This document shows positions 1 through 9,218 of a stretch of 64,000 nt of DNA, piece by piece; position 1 is the first letter of the stretch; each line of letters opens with the position of its first letter. The DNA comes from Rubrivivax gelatinosus IL144 (GTDB lineage Bacteria; Pseudomonadota; Gammaproteobacteria; Burkholderiales; Burkholderiaceae_C), in NCBI RefSeq assembly GCF_000284255.1, contig NC_017075.1, positions 2,480,001 to 2,544,000 on the forward strand. The letters run 5' to 3'. Below the pieces are notes generated by a model that saw only the letters and a list, made by a program, of their open reading frames with translations, was not told the origin of the DNA and made no database searches. The translations under genes were made by a program, and so were the position numbers.

Positions 1-137
1 CGCGCGTTGGCCGCGGCCGGCGGCCGGTCGGTGTAGGTGATGCTGCCGTCGGGCCCGATCACCTTGTACAGCGACCAGGCCGGGGACGCGGCCGCGACCA
101 GCGCGGCGGCGATGGCGAGCTTCAGCGGGGCGGACAT
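1..137 (-). CDS. DUF4124-type secreted protein, N-terminal part (cut by window start)
   Basis: Only the first 45 codons are inside the window; the gene continues beyond base 1. The ATG at 137 opens a peptide with an alanine-rich hydrophobic stretch (about residues 4-19) that looks like a Sec signal peptide. It is followed by YKVIGPDGSITYTDRPP, the usual opening of DUF4124 proteins, small periplasmic proteins of unknown function common in beta- and gammaproteobacteria. It lies 9 bases downstream of the prlC stop on the same strand, so it may be the last gene of the folD-prlC unit. The family call rests on this short motif only. Confidence 0.7.
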   Translation of the reverse strand, partial: MSAPLKLAIAAALVAAASPAWSLYKVIGPDGSITYTDRPPAAANA

Positions 138-146
138 GCTGCCAAT

Positions 147-2189
147 CTAGCGCAGGACCGCGGCGTCGGGCGCGTCCATGCCCTGGTGGCGCAACAGCGC
201 GTCGAGACGGGGTTCACGCCCGCGGAACGCGACGAAGCTGGCCAGCGCCGGACGGCTGCCGCCGGCTTCGAGGATGCACTCGCGGAAACGCCGCCCGGTC
301 GCCGCGTCGAAGACACCGGCTTCCTCGAAGGCGCTGAAGGCGTCGGCCGACAGCACCTCGGCCCAGGCGTAGCTGTAGTAGCCCGCCGAGTAGCCGCCGT
401 CGAACAGATGCGTGAAGCTGTGCGGGAAGCGGTGCCAGTCGGGCATCGCCCAGCCGCCGATCTCGGCGCGCACTTCCTCGGCCAGCGCCATCACGCGCCC
501 TTCGTTGCCCGGCTCGGCATGCAGCCGCATGTCGAACAGGCCGAACTCGGCGTGGCGCAGCATCATCAGCCCGCTCTGGAAGTTCTTCGCCGCGACCATG
601 CGCTCGAAGAGCTCGCGCGGCAGCGGCTCGCCGGTGTCGACGTGCGCCGACAGCCGCGACAGCACCTCCCACTCCCAGGCGAAGTTCTCCATGAACTGGC
701 TGGGCAGCTCGACGGCGTCCCACTCGACGCCGGAGATGCCGGCCACCGCCAGTTCGTCGACCTGGGTCAGCATGTGGTGCAGGCCGTGGCCGAACTCGTG
801 GAACAGCGTGACGACGTCGTCGTGCGACAGCAGCGCCGGCTTGTCGCCGACCGGCGGCGCGAAGTTGCAGACCAGGTGCGCCAGCGGCCATTGCAGGCCG
901 CCGCCGTCGGGGCGCGCCCAGCGGCCGCGCGCGTCGTCCATCCAGGCGCCCGACTGCTTGCCCGGGCGGGCGTGCAGGTCGAGGTAGACGCCGGCGATCG
1001 TGCGGCCGTCGCGGCGCAGCTCGCAGAAGCGCACGTCGGGGTGCCAGACCGGCGCTTCGGCGGCAACGATCTCGACCTCGAACAGCGTGCGCACCAGGCC
1101 GAACAGGCCGTCGAGCACACGCGGCTCGGTGAAGTACTGGCGGACCTCGGCGTTGGAGAAGGCGTAGCGCGACTGCTTCAGGCGCTCGCTGGCGTAGCGC
1201 CGGTCCCAGGGCTCCAGCGTCGACAGGCCCAGCTCGCGCGCGGCGAAGTCTTCGAGTTCCTGCTTGTCGGCCTGCGCGAACGGCCGCGCGCGGCGCGCCA
1301 GGTCGCGGATGAAGTCCATCACCTGCGCCGGCGTCTCGGCCATCTTGGGCACCAGCGAGAGCTCGGCGTGGCTGGCCAGGCCCAGCAGCGTGGCTTCCTC
1401 CTGGCGCAGCGCGACGAGTTCGGCGATCAGCGGGCCGTTGTCGAGCTCGGCGGCACCGAACTCGCTGGCGCGTGTGGCGTCGGCGCGGAACAGCTGTTCG
1501 CGCAGGCCGCGGTCGTGCGCGTACTGCAGCACCGGGCGCAGCAACGGCTCGTGCAGCGTCAGCTTGTGGCCCTCGCGGCCTTCGGCGGCGGCGGCCGCTC
1601 GCGTGGCCTCGACGACGTCGGCCGGCACGCCGGCCAGCGCGGCGGTGTCGACGTAGAGCGCGAAGCCGTCGGTGGCGTCGAGCACATGCTCGCCGAAGCT
1701 CTGCGACAGCTCGGCCAGGCGCGCCTGGATCGCGGCAAAACGCTCGCGCGCCGCACCCTGCAGCTCGGCGCCGCCGAGCACGAAGTCACGCAGCGCGTCG
1801 GCCAGCGCCTTGCGGCGCGCCGGTGCCAGCGACGCGGCGGCGGGCTGCGCGGCGACCGCCTTGTACTTGGCGTACAGGCGCTCGTCGGCGCCCAGGCGGG
1901 TCAGGAAATCGGTGACGCGCGGCAGCGCCTCGCCGTAGGCGGCGCGCAGCTCGGGCGTGTCGGCGACGGCCTGCAGATGTCCGACCGCGCCCCAGGCGCG
2001 GCGCAGGCGCTCGACCGGCACGTCCAGCGCGCGCGACAGCGCCTCGTAGTCGGCCGGCACCGCGTCGGAGACGGCGGCTTCGAGCGCCGCGTCGGCCTCG
2101 GCCAGCAGCGCGTCGACCGCCGGCACGACGTGCTCGGCGCGGATCTCGGCGAAGCGCGGCAGGCCGGAGAAGTCGAGCAGCGGGTTCAA
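147..2189 (-). CDS. prlC: Oligopeptidase A (M3 zinc metallopeptidase)
   Basis: A 680-residue cytoplasmic M3-family peptidase that degrades short peptides, including cleaved signal peptides, in the family's studied members. The zinc-binding motif HEFGH is visible with its first histidine near residue 464, within the [14 protein letters not shown] context typical of oligopeptidase A. Length matches E. coli PrlC (about 680). The start is a TTG at 2189 whose last two bases and the next base form the folD stop (TTGA), so translation is probably coupled to folD; no better downstream start precedes the conserved N-terminal [12 protein letters not shown]. Folate gene plus oligopeptidase A is a common Burkholderiales arrangement. 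Confidence 0.93.
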   Translation of the reverse strand: MNPLLDFSGLPRFAEIRAEHVVPAVDALLAEADAALEAAVSDAVPADYEALSRALDVPVERLRRAWGAVGHLQAVADTPELRAAYGEALPRVTDFLTRLGADERLYAKYKAVAAQPAAASLAPARRKALADALRDFVLGGAELQGAARERFAAIQARLAELSQSFGEHVLDATDGFALYVDTAALAGVPADVVEATRAAAAAEGREGHKLTLHEPLLRPVLQYAHDRGLREQLFRADATRASEFGAAELDNGPLIAELVALRQEEATLLGLASHAELSLVPKMAETPAQVMDFIRDLARRARPFAQADKQELEDFAARELGLSTLEPWDRRYASERLKQSRYAFSNAEVRQYFTEPRVLDGLFGLVRTLFEVEIVAAEAPVWHPDVRFCELRRDGRTIAGVYLDLHARPGKQSGAWMDDARGRWARPDGGGLQWPLAHLVCNFAPPVGDKPALLSHDDVVTLFHEFGHGLHHMLTQVDELAVAGISGVEWDAVELPSQFMENFAWEWEVLSRLSAHVDTGEPLPRELFERMVAAKNFQSGLMMLRHAEFGLFDMRLHAEPGNEGRVMALAEEVRAEIGGWAMPDWHRFPHSFTHLFDGGYSAGYYSYAWAEVLSADAFSAFEEAGVFDAATGRRFRECILEAGGSRPALASFVAFRGREPRLDALLRHQGMDAPDAAVLR

Positions 2190-3037
2190 CGCGCGACGCC
2201 CTGGGCCGTCTCGGCCGCCTGCAGCGTGTTGACGAGCAGCATCGTGATCGTCATCGGGCCGACGCCGCCGGGCACCGGGGTGATCCAGCCGGCGACTTCG
2301 CGCACGCCGGCAAAGTCGACGTCGCCGCAGAGCTTGCCCTCGTCGTTGCGGTTCATGCCGACGTCGATGACGATCGCGCCGGGCTTGACCATGTCGGCGG
2401 TGACCGTGTTGCGCCGGCCGACCGCGGCGACGACGACGTCGGCCTGGCGCACGTGGTGGGCGAGGTCGGCGGTGCCGCTGTGGCAGACGGTGACGGTGGC
2501 GTTGGCCTGCAGCAGCAGCAGGGCCATCGGCTTGCCGACGGTGTTGCTGCGGCCGATGACGACGGCGTGCTTGCCCTTGAGGCTCTGGCCGGTGCTCTCG
2601 ATCAGCTTCATGCAGCCGAACGGCGTGCAGGGGCGCAGGCCGGGCAGGCCGCTGGCCAGCTCGCCGGCCGACAGCACCGAGAAGCCGTCGACGTCCTTCT
2701 CCGGCGCGATCGCGGCGATGACCTTCTGCGGGTCGATGTGCCTGGGCAGCGGCATCTGCACCAGGATGCCGTCGATCGCCGGGTCGACGTTGAGCGCGGC
2801 GATGCGCGCCAGCAGCACGTCCTCGGCGAGGTCGGCGTCGTACTTCTCGAACACCGAGTGCAGGCCGCTCTCGCCGCAGGCCTTGATCTTGTTGCGCACG
2901 TAGACCGCGCTGGCCGGGTCTTCGCCGACGAGGATCACGGCCAGCCCGGGGCGACGGGGCAGGGCGGCGGCACGTTCGGCGACGCCGGCACGGAGGGTTC
3001 GGGACAGCGCGACGCCGTCGATCAGCTGGGCGGTCAT
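2186..3037 (-). CDS. folD: Bifunctional methylenetetrahydrofolate dehydrogenase / cyclohydrolase
   Basis: Interconverts 5,10-methylene-, methenyl- and 10-formyl-tetrahydrofolate with NADP, feeding purine and formyl-methionyl-tRNA synthesis. The 283-residue length is standard. Visible family signatures are [11 protein letters not shown] with the catalytic tyrosine and lysines, [10 protein letters not shown], the nucleotide-binding [10 protein letters not shown], and the C-terminal [14 protein letters not shown]. It is the first gene of a two- or three-gene minus-strand unit: its stop overlaps the TTG start of prlC by four bases. A terminator of the regulator operon (3064-3084) lies just upstream, so folD must have a promoter in the roughly 25 bases that follow it, or receive read-through. 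Confidence 0.96.
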   Translation of the reverse strand: MTAQLIDGVALSRTLRAGVAERAAALPRRPGLAVILVGEDPASAVYVRNKIKACGESGLHSVFEKYDADLAEDVLLARIAALNVDPAIDGILVQMPLPRHIDPQKVIAAIAPEKDVDGFSVLSAGELASGLPGLRPCTPFGCMKLIESTGQSLKGKHAVVIGRSNTVGKPMALLLLQANATVTVCHSGTADLAHHVRQADVVVAAVGRRNTVTADMVKPGAIVIDVGMNRNDEGKLCGDVDFAGVREVAGWITPVPGGVGPMTITMLLVNTLQAAETAQGVAR

Positions 3038-3063
3038 TCTTCTATCGGCTCCACAAACGAGAA

Positions 3064-3084
3064 AGGCCGCTGGGGCAGCGGCCT
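3064..3084 (-). terminator. Rho-independent terminator after the two-component operon
   Basis: Read on the minus strand, a perfect 9-bp stem (AGGCCGCTG / CAGCGGCCT) with a CCC loop is followed directly by TTTCTCGTTT. It lies 25 bases after the response-regulator stop and before folD, so it should end the kinase/regulator transcript. Confidence 0.8.
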
Positions 3085-3109
3085 CGGGACGGGTGTCCGG
3101 GGTTCTGGC

Positions 3110-3733
3110 TCAGGACTTGCCGTGCGCGCCGAGCGCGATCTTCAGCAGATCGGCCACGGTGTTGGCGTTGAGCTTTTCCATGATGTTGGCGCGGTGCGCC
3201 TCCACCGTCTTGATGCTGATGCCCAGGTCGTCGGCGATCTGCTTGTTCAGGCGGCCGGCGACGATGCGCTCGAGCACCTGCGACTCGCGCGTCGTCAGGC
3301 GGGCGAGCAGCGCGTCGCGGCTGGCCTGTTCCTGGTGCTGGCTGAAGGCCTGGCGCGCCTGGTCGAGCATGCGCTCGACCAGCGACACGAGTTCCTCTTC
3401 CTTGAAGGGCTTCTCGATGAAGTCCATCGCGCCCTTCTTCATCGTCGTCACGGCCATCGGCACGTCGCCGTGGCCGGTGATGAAGACGATCGGCAGCGGG
3501 CTCTTGCGTTCGAGCAGACGGTCTTGCAGCTCCAGGCCGCTCATGCCGTCCATGCGGATGTCGGCGATGAGGCACGCCACTTCGCGCGGGTCGAAGCGCG
3601 CGAGGAAGGACTCGGCCGAGTCGAAGCACTTGACGCGGTAGTCCTTGCCTTCCAGCAACCACTGCAGCGAATCGCGCACGGCCTCGTCGTCGTCGACGAC
3701 GTAGACGGTGCCCTTCTTGGGGATCAGGCTCAT
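3110..3733 (-). CDS. Response regulator, FixJ/TtrR type (receiver + LuxR-type HTH)
   Basis: A 207-residue DNA-binding response regulator. The N-terminal receiver carries the acidic triad DDD at residues 14-16 and the phospho-acceptor Asp near residue 58 (CLIADIRM); the T/K switch residues are in FITGHGD and IEKPF. The C-terminal third has a LuxR-type helix-turn-helix (LTTRESQVLERIVAGRLNKQ, then IADDLGISIKTVEAHRANIM). The ATG at 3733 overlaps the kinase stop (ATGA), so the two are translated as a pair. FixJ/DctR/TtrR-like regulators usually activate transcription with their cognate kinase. Its divergent neighbour is the pyruvate dehydrogenase operon, a plausible target, but that is inference. 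Confidence 0.92.
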   Translation of the reverse strand: MSLIPKKGTVYVVDDDEAVRDSLQWLLEGKDYRVKCFDSAESFLARFDPREVACLIADIRMDGMSGLELQDRLLERKSPLPIVFITGHGDVPMAVTTMKKGAMDFIEKPFKEEELVSLVERMLDQARQAFSQHQEQASRDALLARLTTRESQVLERIVAGRLNKQIADDLGISIKTVEAHRANIMEKLNANTVADLLKIALGAHGKS

Positions 3734-6318
3734 GTGGAGGTGACGGTGGGGTTGGGGGAGACCGTCGAACCGGTGTCCTCTCCAGAGCCTGCCGCCTCGT
3801 GGCGCGCCGCGATGTCGACGGGCAGGGTGAAGGCGAAACGGCAGCCGACGATGTGATGCCCATTGTAGAGGTTCTGGGCCCGCATCCGACCCCTGTGCGA
3901 CTCGATGATCGAGCGGCAGAGGGACAGCCCGATGCCCAGCCCTTCGGCCTTGGTCGAGAAGAAGGCTTCGTACAGCCGGCCGAGCACTTCTTCCTTGATG
4001 CCGGGGCCCATGTCGGTGACGCTGAACTCGATGACGTCGCCTTCCTCCTGCGCGAAGCGCGGCACCACCGACAGCTCGATGTGGCGCCGCGCCGACGGCA
4101 GCCCGGCGCTGTCGATCGCCTCGGCGGCGTTCTTCAGCAGGTTCAGCAGCACCTGCTCGATCAGGATCGGGTCGCAGGACAGCGTCGGCAGCCGCTGCGC
4201 GACGTAGGTGTGGATCGCCACCTGGCGCCGGCGCAGCTCGATGCCGGCCAGGTCGACCGCGTCCTCGACGATCTGCTGCGCCTGCGCCGGCTGGCGCTGC
4301 GGCTCGCTGCGTTTCACGAAGGAGCGGATGCGGTGGATGATCTGGCCGGCGCGTTCGGCCTGGCGCGCGGTCTTCTGCAGCGCGGCGACCAGGTCGTCCT
4401 GCGAGATGCTGCCGGCCTTCACGCGCGAGACCATGCCGTTGCAGTAGTTGGTGATCGCGGTCAGCGGCTGGTTCAGCTCGTGCGCGACCGACGAGGCCAT
4501 CTCGCCCATCGTCACCAGCCGGCTCGTCACCTGGGCCTTCTCGGCCTGCATCGCCGCCTGCTCCTCGGCCCGGCGGCGGGCGCTGATGTCGGTGGCGATC
4601 AGCATCTGCGCCAGGCGGCCGTCGGTCCACTGCAGGTAGCGCGAGCGCACGTCGAACCACTTCTGCAACGACTCGACGAAGACCTCGCGCGGGCTGGTGC
4701 CGACCTCGGTCAGCTCGTGCGTCGGCAGGCCTGAGAGCTGGTCGACGTCGTCCTCGGCACCCGGGATGAACTCGGCCGGTGCGGCGCCGCCGGTCAGCAG
4801 CGCGTGGCCGCGCGCGTCGCCGCCGAACCACAGCCGGTAGGAGCGGTTGGTGAACAGCAGCTCGCCCTGCTGCACCGACAGCACCGAGACCGAGGCGTCC
4901 AGCCCCTCCAGCACGGTGGTGAAACGCTCGTGCGAGGCCGAGAGCTGGTCGCGGATGCGCTTGGCCTCGGTGATGTTGGTCATCGAGGTCATCCAGCCGG
5001 TCTGCTGGCCCTTGGGGTCGATCAGCGGCGAGACGTACATGCGCGCGTCGAAGACGAAGCCGTCCTTGCGCATCACCTTGACCTCGATGCCGCCCGAGGG
5101 GCTGCGGCCCTGCAGTTCCAGCTGCAGGAAGCGGCCGTTCTCCTCGACGCGGTCTGGCGGCCAGTAGGGGAAGGGCGGCAGGCGGCCGATCAGCTCCTGC
5201 TCGGTGAAGCCGGTCATCTGGCAGAAGGCCGCGTTCACGTAGGTCATGCGGCCGTCCAGGTCCATCGCGCGCATGCCGGTGGGCATGGAGTTCTCCATCG
5301 CGCGCCGGAAGTTGGTCTCCTGCACCAGCGCACTCTGGATGCGCGCGCGATGGCGCACGTGGCGCCAGGTGCCGAAGAGCATCCACACCGTCAGCCCCGA
5401 CAGCGCGACGACCATCCAGAACAAGGTGTTGCCGACCAGGCCCTTGGACGTCGGGTAGCCCTGGCCGCGCAGCATCAGGCCGTTGAGCGCCGGGGTCAGC
5501 GGCGCGTCGCTGATCAGCGGTTCGCGGCCACCGACGGCGTCGGGCAGCCGCGTCACCGTGCTGACGAGCACGCTGCCGTACTGGTCGACGACCGAGATCA
5601 TGTGGCGGCGCGCGACGTCGGCTGGCACGAAGTTGCGCAGCAGCGTGTCCACCGAGTACTCGACGACCAGCGCGCCGGTGAAGCGGCCGTGGTCGATCAG
5701 CGGCATCTGCAGCTGGAAGTAGGCGTTGCCGATGTCGTCGACGAAGGCGCCGGAATAGGTCGGCAGCCGCGTCGTACGCGCGCCGTCGAAGGCCAGCGCC
5801 GCGGCACCGTTGCGCGCCGTCAGCGGCGCCAGCGGCGCCTGCGATCCGGGGCGCTCCTCGCGCACCGCTGGGTCGGGCGCGTACAGCGTCGCGCGATGGA
5901 TGGCCTTGGGCACGCGGTCTGCCCCGACCCAGCTGATCTGGATGATCTCCGCCCGGTCCTTGGAAAACGCCTGCGCCTGTTCGAGAAAACGTTCGGGCGA
6001 CGCGCCCGGCGTGGCCAAGTCGCGCGCGATCGGCGTCAGCTGCTCCTGGGTCTGGATCAGGCGCAGCCCGATCTGCTGCTGCGTCAGCTCGGCGTCGCGT
6101 TTGATCGACTCGGTCTCGCGCACGATTTCCTCGTTGCGCAGGTACCAGAAGGCCGAAATGATGGCGGCCAGGAACAGCAGCACCGAGGCCAGCGGGTCCA
6201 GCGTCGCCAGGCGGTCCTGGCGCGACGGGGACAGCCCGCGCCACCAGCCGGAGAAGGGACGGCGGCGCCGGGTGATGTCGGATGCGGCGCCAGGAGGCGG
6301 AGCGGGAGTCGGGGCCAT
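3730..6318 (-). CDS. Membrane PAS-domain sensor histidine kinase
   Basis: An 862-residue hybrid-free histidine kinase. In order: a first membrane segment (about 43-60), a periplasmic sensor of about 240 residues, a second membrane segment (about 298-318), two PAS domains (about 335-450 and 460-575), a HisKA domain with VAHELNQPLTAI (His about 613), and an HATPase domain with the N-box LLKNAAEAI and G-boxes DMGPGI and GIGLSL. The overall plan resembles DctB/FixL-type kinases. The ATG at 6318 is preferred over an in-frame upstream start at 6363, which would add 15 low-complexity residues. The stop overlaps the regulator start. The ligand is unknown. Confidence 0.9.
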   Translation of the reverse strand: MAPTPAPPPGAASDITRRRRPFSGWWRGLSPSRQDRLATLDPLASVLLFLAAIISAFWYLRNEEIVRETESIKRDAELTQQQIGLRLIQTQEQLTPIARDLATPGASPERFLEQAQAFSKDRAEIIQISWVGADRVPKAIHRATLYAPDPAVREERPGSQAPLAPLTARNGAAALAFDGARTTRLPTYSGAFVDDIGNAYFQLQMPLIDHGRFTGALVVEYSVDTLLRNFVPADVARRHMISVVDQYGSVLVSTVTRLPDAVGGREPLISDAPLTPALNGLMLRGQGYPTSKGLVGNTLFWMVVALSGLTVWMLFGTWRHVRHRARIQSALVQETNFRRAMENSMPTGMRAMDLDGRMTYVNAAFCQMTGFTEQELIGRLPPFPYWPPDRVEENGRFLQLELQGRSPSGGIEVKVMRKDGFVFDARMYVSPLIDPKGQQTGWMTSMTNITEAKRIRDQLSASHERFTTVLEGLDASVSVLSVQQGELLFTNRSYRLWFGGDARGHALLTGGAAPAEFIPGAEDDVDQLSGLPTHELTEVGTSPREVFVESLQKWFDVRSRYLQWTDGRLAQMLIATDISARRRAEEQAAMQAEKAQVTSRLVTMGEMASSVAHELNQPLTAITNYCNGMVSRVKAGSISQDDLVAALQKTARQAERAGQIIHRIRSFVKRSEPQRQPAQAQQIVEDAVDLAGIELRRRQVAIHTYVAQRLPTLSCDPILIEQVLLNLLKNAAEAIDSAGLPSARRHIELSVVPRFAQEEGDVIEFSVTDMGPGIKEEVLGRLYEAFFSTKAEGLGIGLSLCRSIIESHRGRMRAQNLYNGHHIVGCRFAFTLPVDIAARHEAAGSGEDTGSTVSPNPTVTST

Positions 6319-6487
6319 CGGGCCATTATCCCGAGCGACGGCGGTGGATGCGGTTCGGGGCAACGCCGAGGCGCTGATGCGAATGACGCGAATATCGCAA
6401 TATGAGAAGTGCCCGCACTATTCGAAATTCGCGCAAGTTGTGCCACACTCGCGCCCGTTTTCGGCCTGACGACAGAAGGAGACAAGC
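6319..6487. promoter_or_regulatory. Divergent control region between the two-component operon and aceE
   Basis: These 169 bases separate the kinase start from aceE and must hold both promoters. The middle part (about 6380-6440) is clearly AT-richer than the genes. It contains an inverted pair CGCGAAT (6387-6393) and ATTCGCG (6427-6433) about 33 bases apart, a possible activator site. A strong Shine-Dalgarno AAGGAGA sits just before the aceE ATG. No confident -35/-10 pair was identified, and no classical PdhR operator was seen. Confidence 0.5.
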
Positions 6488-9190
6488 ATGGCTGCTCAGC
6501 TGGATGCCCTGCCGGGCGATCCCCGTGACCACGATGCGCAAGAGACGCGCGAATGGCTGGAGGCGCTGTCCGCCGTCATCGCCAACGAAGGCCCCGAGCG
6601 GGCGCACTACCTGCTCGACCAGCTGATCGACGAGGCGCGCCGCGCCGGCGTCAACCTGCCGTTCTCTGCCAACACGGCCTACGTCAACACCATCCCGCCC
6701 GACGAGGAAGAGCGCAGCCCCGGCAACCTCGAGCTCGAAGGCCGGCTGCGTGCGGCGATGCGCTGGAACGCGATGGCGATGGTCGTCAAGGCCAACCGCC
6801 TGCACCCCGAGGACGGCGGTGATCTGGGCGGCCATATCAGCTCCTTCGCCTCGGTGGCGCACATGTTCGCCGCCGGCTTCAACCACTTCTGGCATGCCGA
6901 CAGCGAAGGCCACGGCGGCGACCTGCTCTACATCCAGGGCCACAGCGCGCCCGGCATCTACGCCCGCGCCTTCCTCGAAGGCCGCTTGAGCGAGGAGCAG
7001 CTGCTGAACTTCCGCCAGGAAGTCGGCGGCAAGGGCCTGTCGAGCTACCCGCATCCGAAGCTGATGCCCGAGTTCTGGCAGTTCCCGACCGTCAGCATGG
7101 GCCTGGGCCCGCTGATGGCGATCTACCAGGCGCGCTTCCTGAAGTACCTGCACGCGCGCGGCATCGCCGACACCTCCAAGCGCAAGGTCTGGGTCTTCCT
7201 GGGCGACGGCGAGATGGACGAGCCGGAAAGCACCGGCGCCATCGGCCTGGCGGCGCGCGAGAAGCTCGACAACCTGATCTTCGTCGTCAACTGCAACCTG
7301 CAGCGCCTGGACGGCCCGGTGCGGGGCAACGGCAAGGTCATCCAGGAGCTCGAAGGCGAGTTCCGCGGCGCCGGCTGGAACGTCATCAAGCTGATCTGGG
7401 GCAGCAACTGGGACCCGCTGCTGGCGCGCGACAAAGATGGGGCGCTGCGCCGCATCATGATGGACACGCTGGACGGCGACTACCAGGCCTTCAAGGCCAA
7501 CGACGGCGCCTTCGTGCGCAAGCACTTCTTCGGCCGCGACCCGCGCACGCTGGAGATGGTGTCCAAGATGAGCGACAGCGACATCTGGCAGCTGCGCCGC
7601 GGCGGCCACGACGCCAACAAGGTGTACGCCGCCTTCCACCGCGCCAACGCCCACACCGGCCAGCCGACCGTCGTGCTGGTCAAGACCGTCAAGGGCTACG
7701 GCATGGGCAAGGCCGGCGAAGGCAAGAACACCGCGCACCAGGCCAAGAAGCTGAGCGACGAGGACATCCGCTACTTCCGCGACCGCTTCAACGTGCCGAT
7801 CCCCGACAGCGAGCTGCCGAAGATCCCGTTCTACAAGCCGGCCGACGACACGCCGGAGATGCGCTATCTGCACGAGCGCCGCAAGGCGCTGGGCGGCTAC
7901 CTGCCGCAGCGCCGCCGCGTCGCCGACGAGAGCTTCACGGTGCCGCCGCTGGAGACCTTCAAGGCCGTGCTCGACCCCACCGCCGAAGGCCGCGAGATCA
8001 GCACCACCCAGGCTTACGTGCGTTTCCTGACGCAGCTGCTGCGTGACCAGGCGCTGGGCCCGCGTGTCGTGCCGATCCTCGTCGACGAGGCGCGCACCTT
8101 CGGCATGGAAGGCCTGTTCCGCCAGATCGGCATCTACAACCCCGAAGGCCAGAAGTACACCCCGGTCGACCGCGACCAGGTCATGTACTACCGCGAGGAC
8201 AAGGCCGGCCAGATCCTGCAGGAAGGCATCAACGAGCCCGGCGGCATGGCCAGCTGGATCGCCGCGGCGACGTCGTACAGCACCAACAACCGGATCATGG
8301 TGCCGTTCTACGTCTACTACTCTATGTTCGGCTTCCAGCGCATCGGCGACCTGGCCTGGGCAGCCGGCGACATGCAGGCGCGCGGCTTCCTGCTGGGCGG
8401 CACCTCCGGGCGCACGACGCTCAACGGCGAGGGCCTGCAGCACGAGGACGGCCACAGCCACATCCTGGCCGGCACGATCCCGAACTGCGTCAGCTACGAC
8501 CCGAGCTTCGCGCACGAGGTCGGCGTCATCCTGCACCATGGCTTGAAGCGCATGGTCGAGAAGCAGGAGAACGTCTTCTTCTACGTCACGCTGCTCAACG
8601 AGAACTACCCGATGCCCGGCCTGAAGCCCGGCACCGAGGAGCAGATCATCAAGGGCCTGTACCTGCTGGAGCCCGGCGCCGAGCACGCGCCCAAGGTCAA
8701 CCTGCTGGGCAGCGGCACCATCCTGCGCGAGGCCCAGGCCGCGCGCGACCTGCTCGCCGTCGACTGGGGCGTGTCGGCCAACGTCTGGAGCGCGCCGAGC
8801 TTCAACGAGCTGACGCGCGACGGCCAGGACTGCGAGCGCTGGAACCTGCTGAACCCGACCGCCGAGCCGCGCGTGCCCTACGTCGCGCAGCAGCTGGGCG
8901 CGCACGCCGGCCCGGTGATCGCGTCGACCGACTACATGAAGAACTACGCCGAGCAGATCCGCCCGTTCCTGCCCAAGGGCCGGGTCTACAAGGTGCTCGG
9001 CACCGACGGCTTCGGCCGCAGCGACTTCCGCAGCCGGCTGCGCTCGCACTTCGAGGTCGATCGCCACTACATCGTCGTCGCCGCGCTGAAGGCGCTGGCC
9101 GAGGAAGGCACGGTGCCGGCGGCCAAGGTCGCCGAGGCGATCGCCAAGTACGGCCTGGACCCGGCCAAGGCGAACCCGCTGTACGCCTGA
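6488..9190 (+). CDS. aceE: Pyruvate dehydrogenase E1 component (homodimeric type)
   Basis: Thiamine-diphosphate-dependent decarboxylation of pyruvate and transfer of the acetyl unit to the E2 lipoyl groups. The 900-residue single chain is the homodimeric E1 of gamma- and betaproteobacteria (E. coli AceE 887). The ThDP/Mg site GDGEMDEPES is visible around residue 240, and the conserved N-terminal region DQLIDEARRAGVNLPF is typical. The start ATG at 6488 has an AAGGAGA ribosome site 8 bases upstream. First gene of aceE-aceF-lpd, with a 28-base gap to aceF. The product supplies acetyl-CoA to the TCA cycle and to the PHB genes nearby. Confidence 0.98.
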   Translation: MAAQLDALPGDPRDHDAQETREWLEALSAVIANEGPERAHYLLDQLIDEARRAGVNLPFSANTAYVNTIPPDEEERSPGNLELEGRLRAAMRWNAMAMVVKANRLHPEDGGDLGGHISSFASVAHMFAAGFNHFWHADSEGHGGDLLYIQGHSAPGIYARAFLEGRLSEEQLLNFRQEVGGKGLSSYPHPKLMPEFWQFPTVSMGLGPLMAIYQARFLKYLHARGIADTSKRKVWVFLGDGEMDEPESTGAIGLAAREKLDNLIFVVNCNLQRLDGPVRGNGKVIQELEGEFRGAGWNVIKLIWGSNWDPLLARDKDGALRRIMMDTLDGDYQAFKANDGAFVRKHFFGRDPRTLEMVSKMSDSDIWQLRRGGHDANKVYAAFHRANAHTGQPTVVLVKTVKGYGMGKAGEGKNTAHQAKKLSDEDIRYFRDRFNVPIPDSELPKIPFYKPADDTPEMRYLHERRKALGGYLPQRRRVADESFTVPPLETFKAVLDPTAEGREISTTQAYVRFLTQLLRDQALGPRVVPILVDEARTFGMEGLFRQIGIYNPEGQKYTPVDRDQVMYYREDKAGQILQEGINEPGGMASWIAAATSYSTNNRIMVPFYVYYSMFGFQRIGDLAWAAGDMQARGFLLGGTSGRTTLNGEGLQHEDGHSHILAGTIPNCVSYDPSFAHEVGVILHHGLKRMVEKQENVFFYVTLLNENYPMPGLKPGTEEQIIKGLYLLEPGAEHAPKVNLLGSGTILREAQAARDLLAVDWGVSANVWSAPSFNELTRDGQDCERWNLLNPTAEPRVPYVAQQLGAHAGPVIASTDYMKNYAEQIRPFLPKGRVYKVLGTDGFGRSDFRSRLRSHFEVDRHYIVVAALKALAEEGTVPAAKVAEAIAKYGLDPAKANPLYA

Positions 9191-9218
9191 AAATCGAAAA
9201 GACTAACGGAGATAACGC

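Noticed and set aside
186..2903. Long plus-strand open frame of about 905 codons opposite prlC and folD
   Set aside because: It is a GC-bias shadow rich in Arg, Gly and Val, with no motif, lying antisense to two certain genes.
3734..6244. In-frame upstream extension of the response regulator
   Set aside because: The receiver domain starts at ATG 3733; the extension is an out-of-frame shadow of the kinase.
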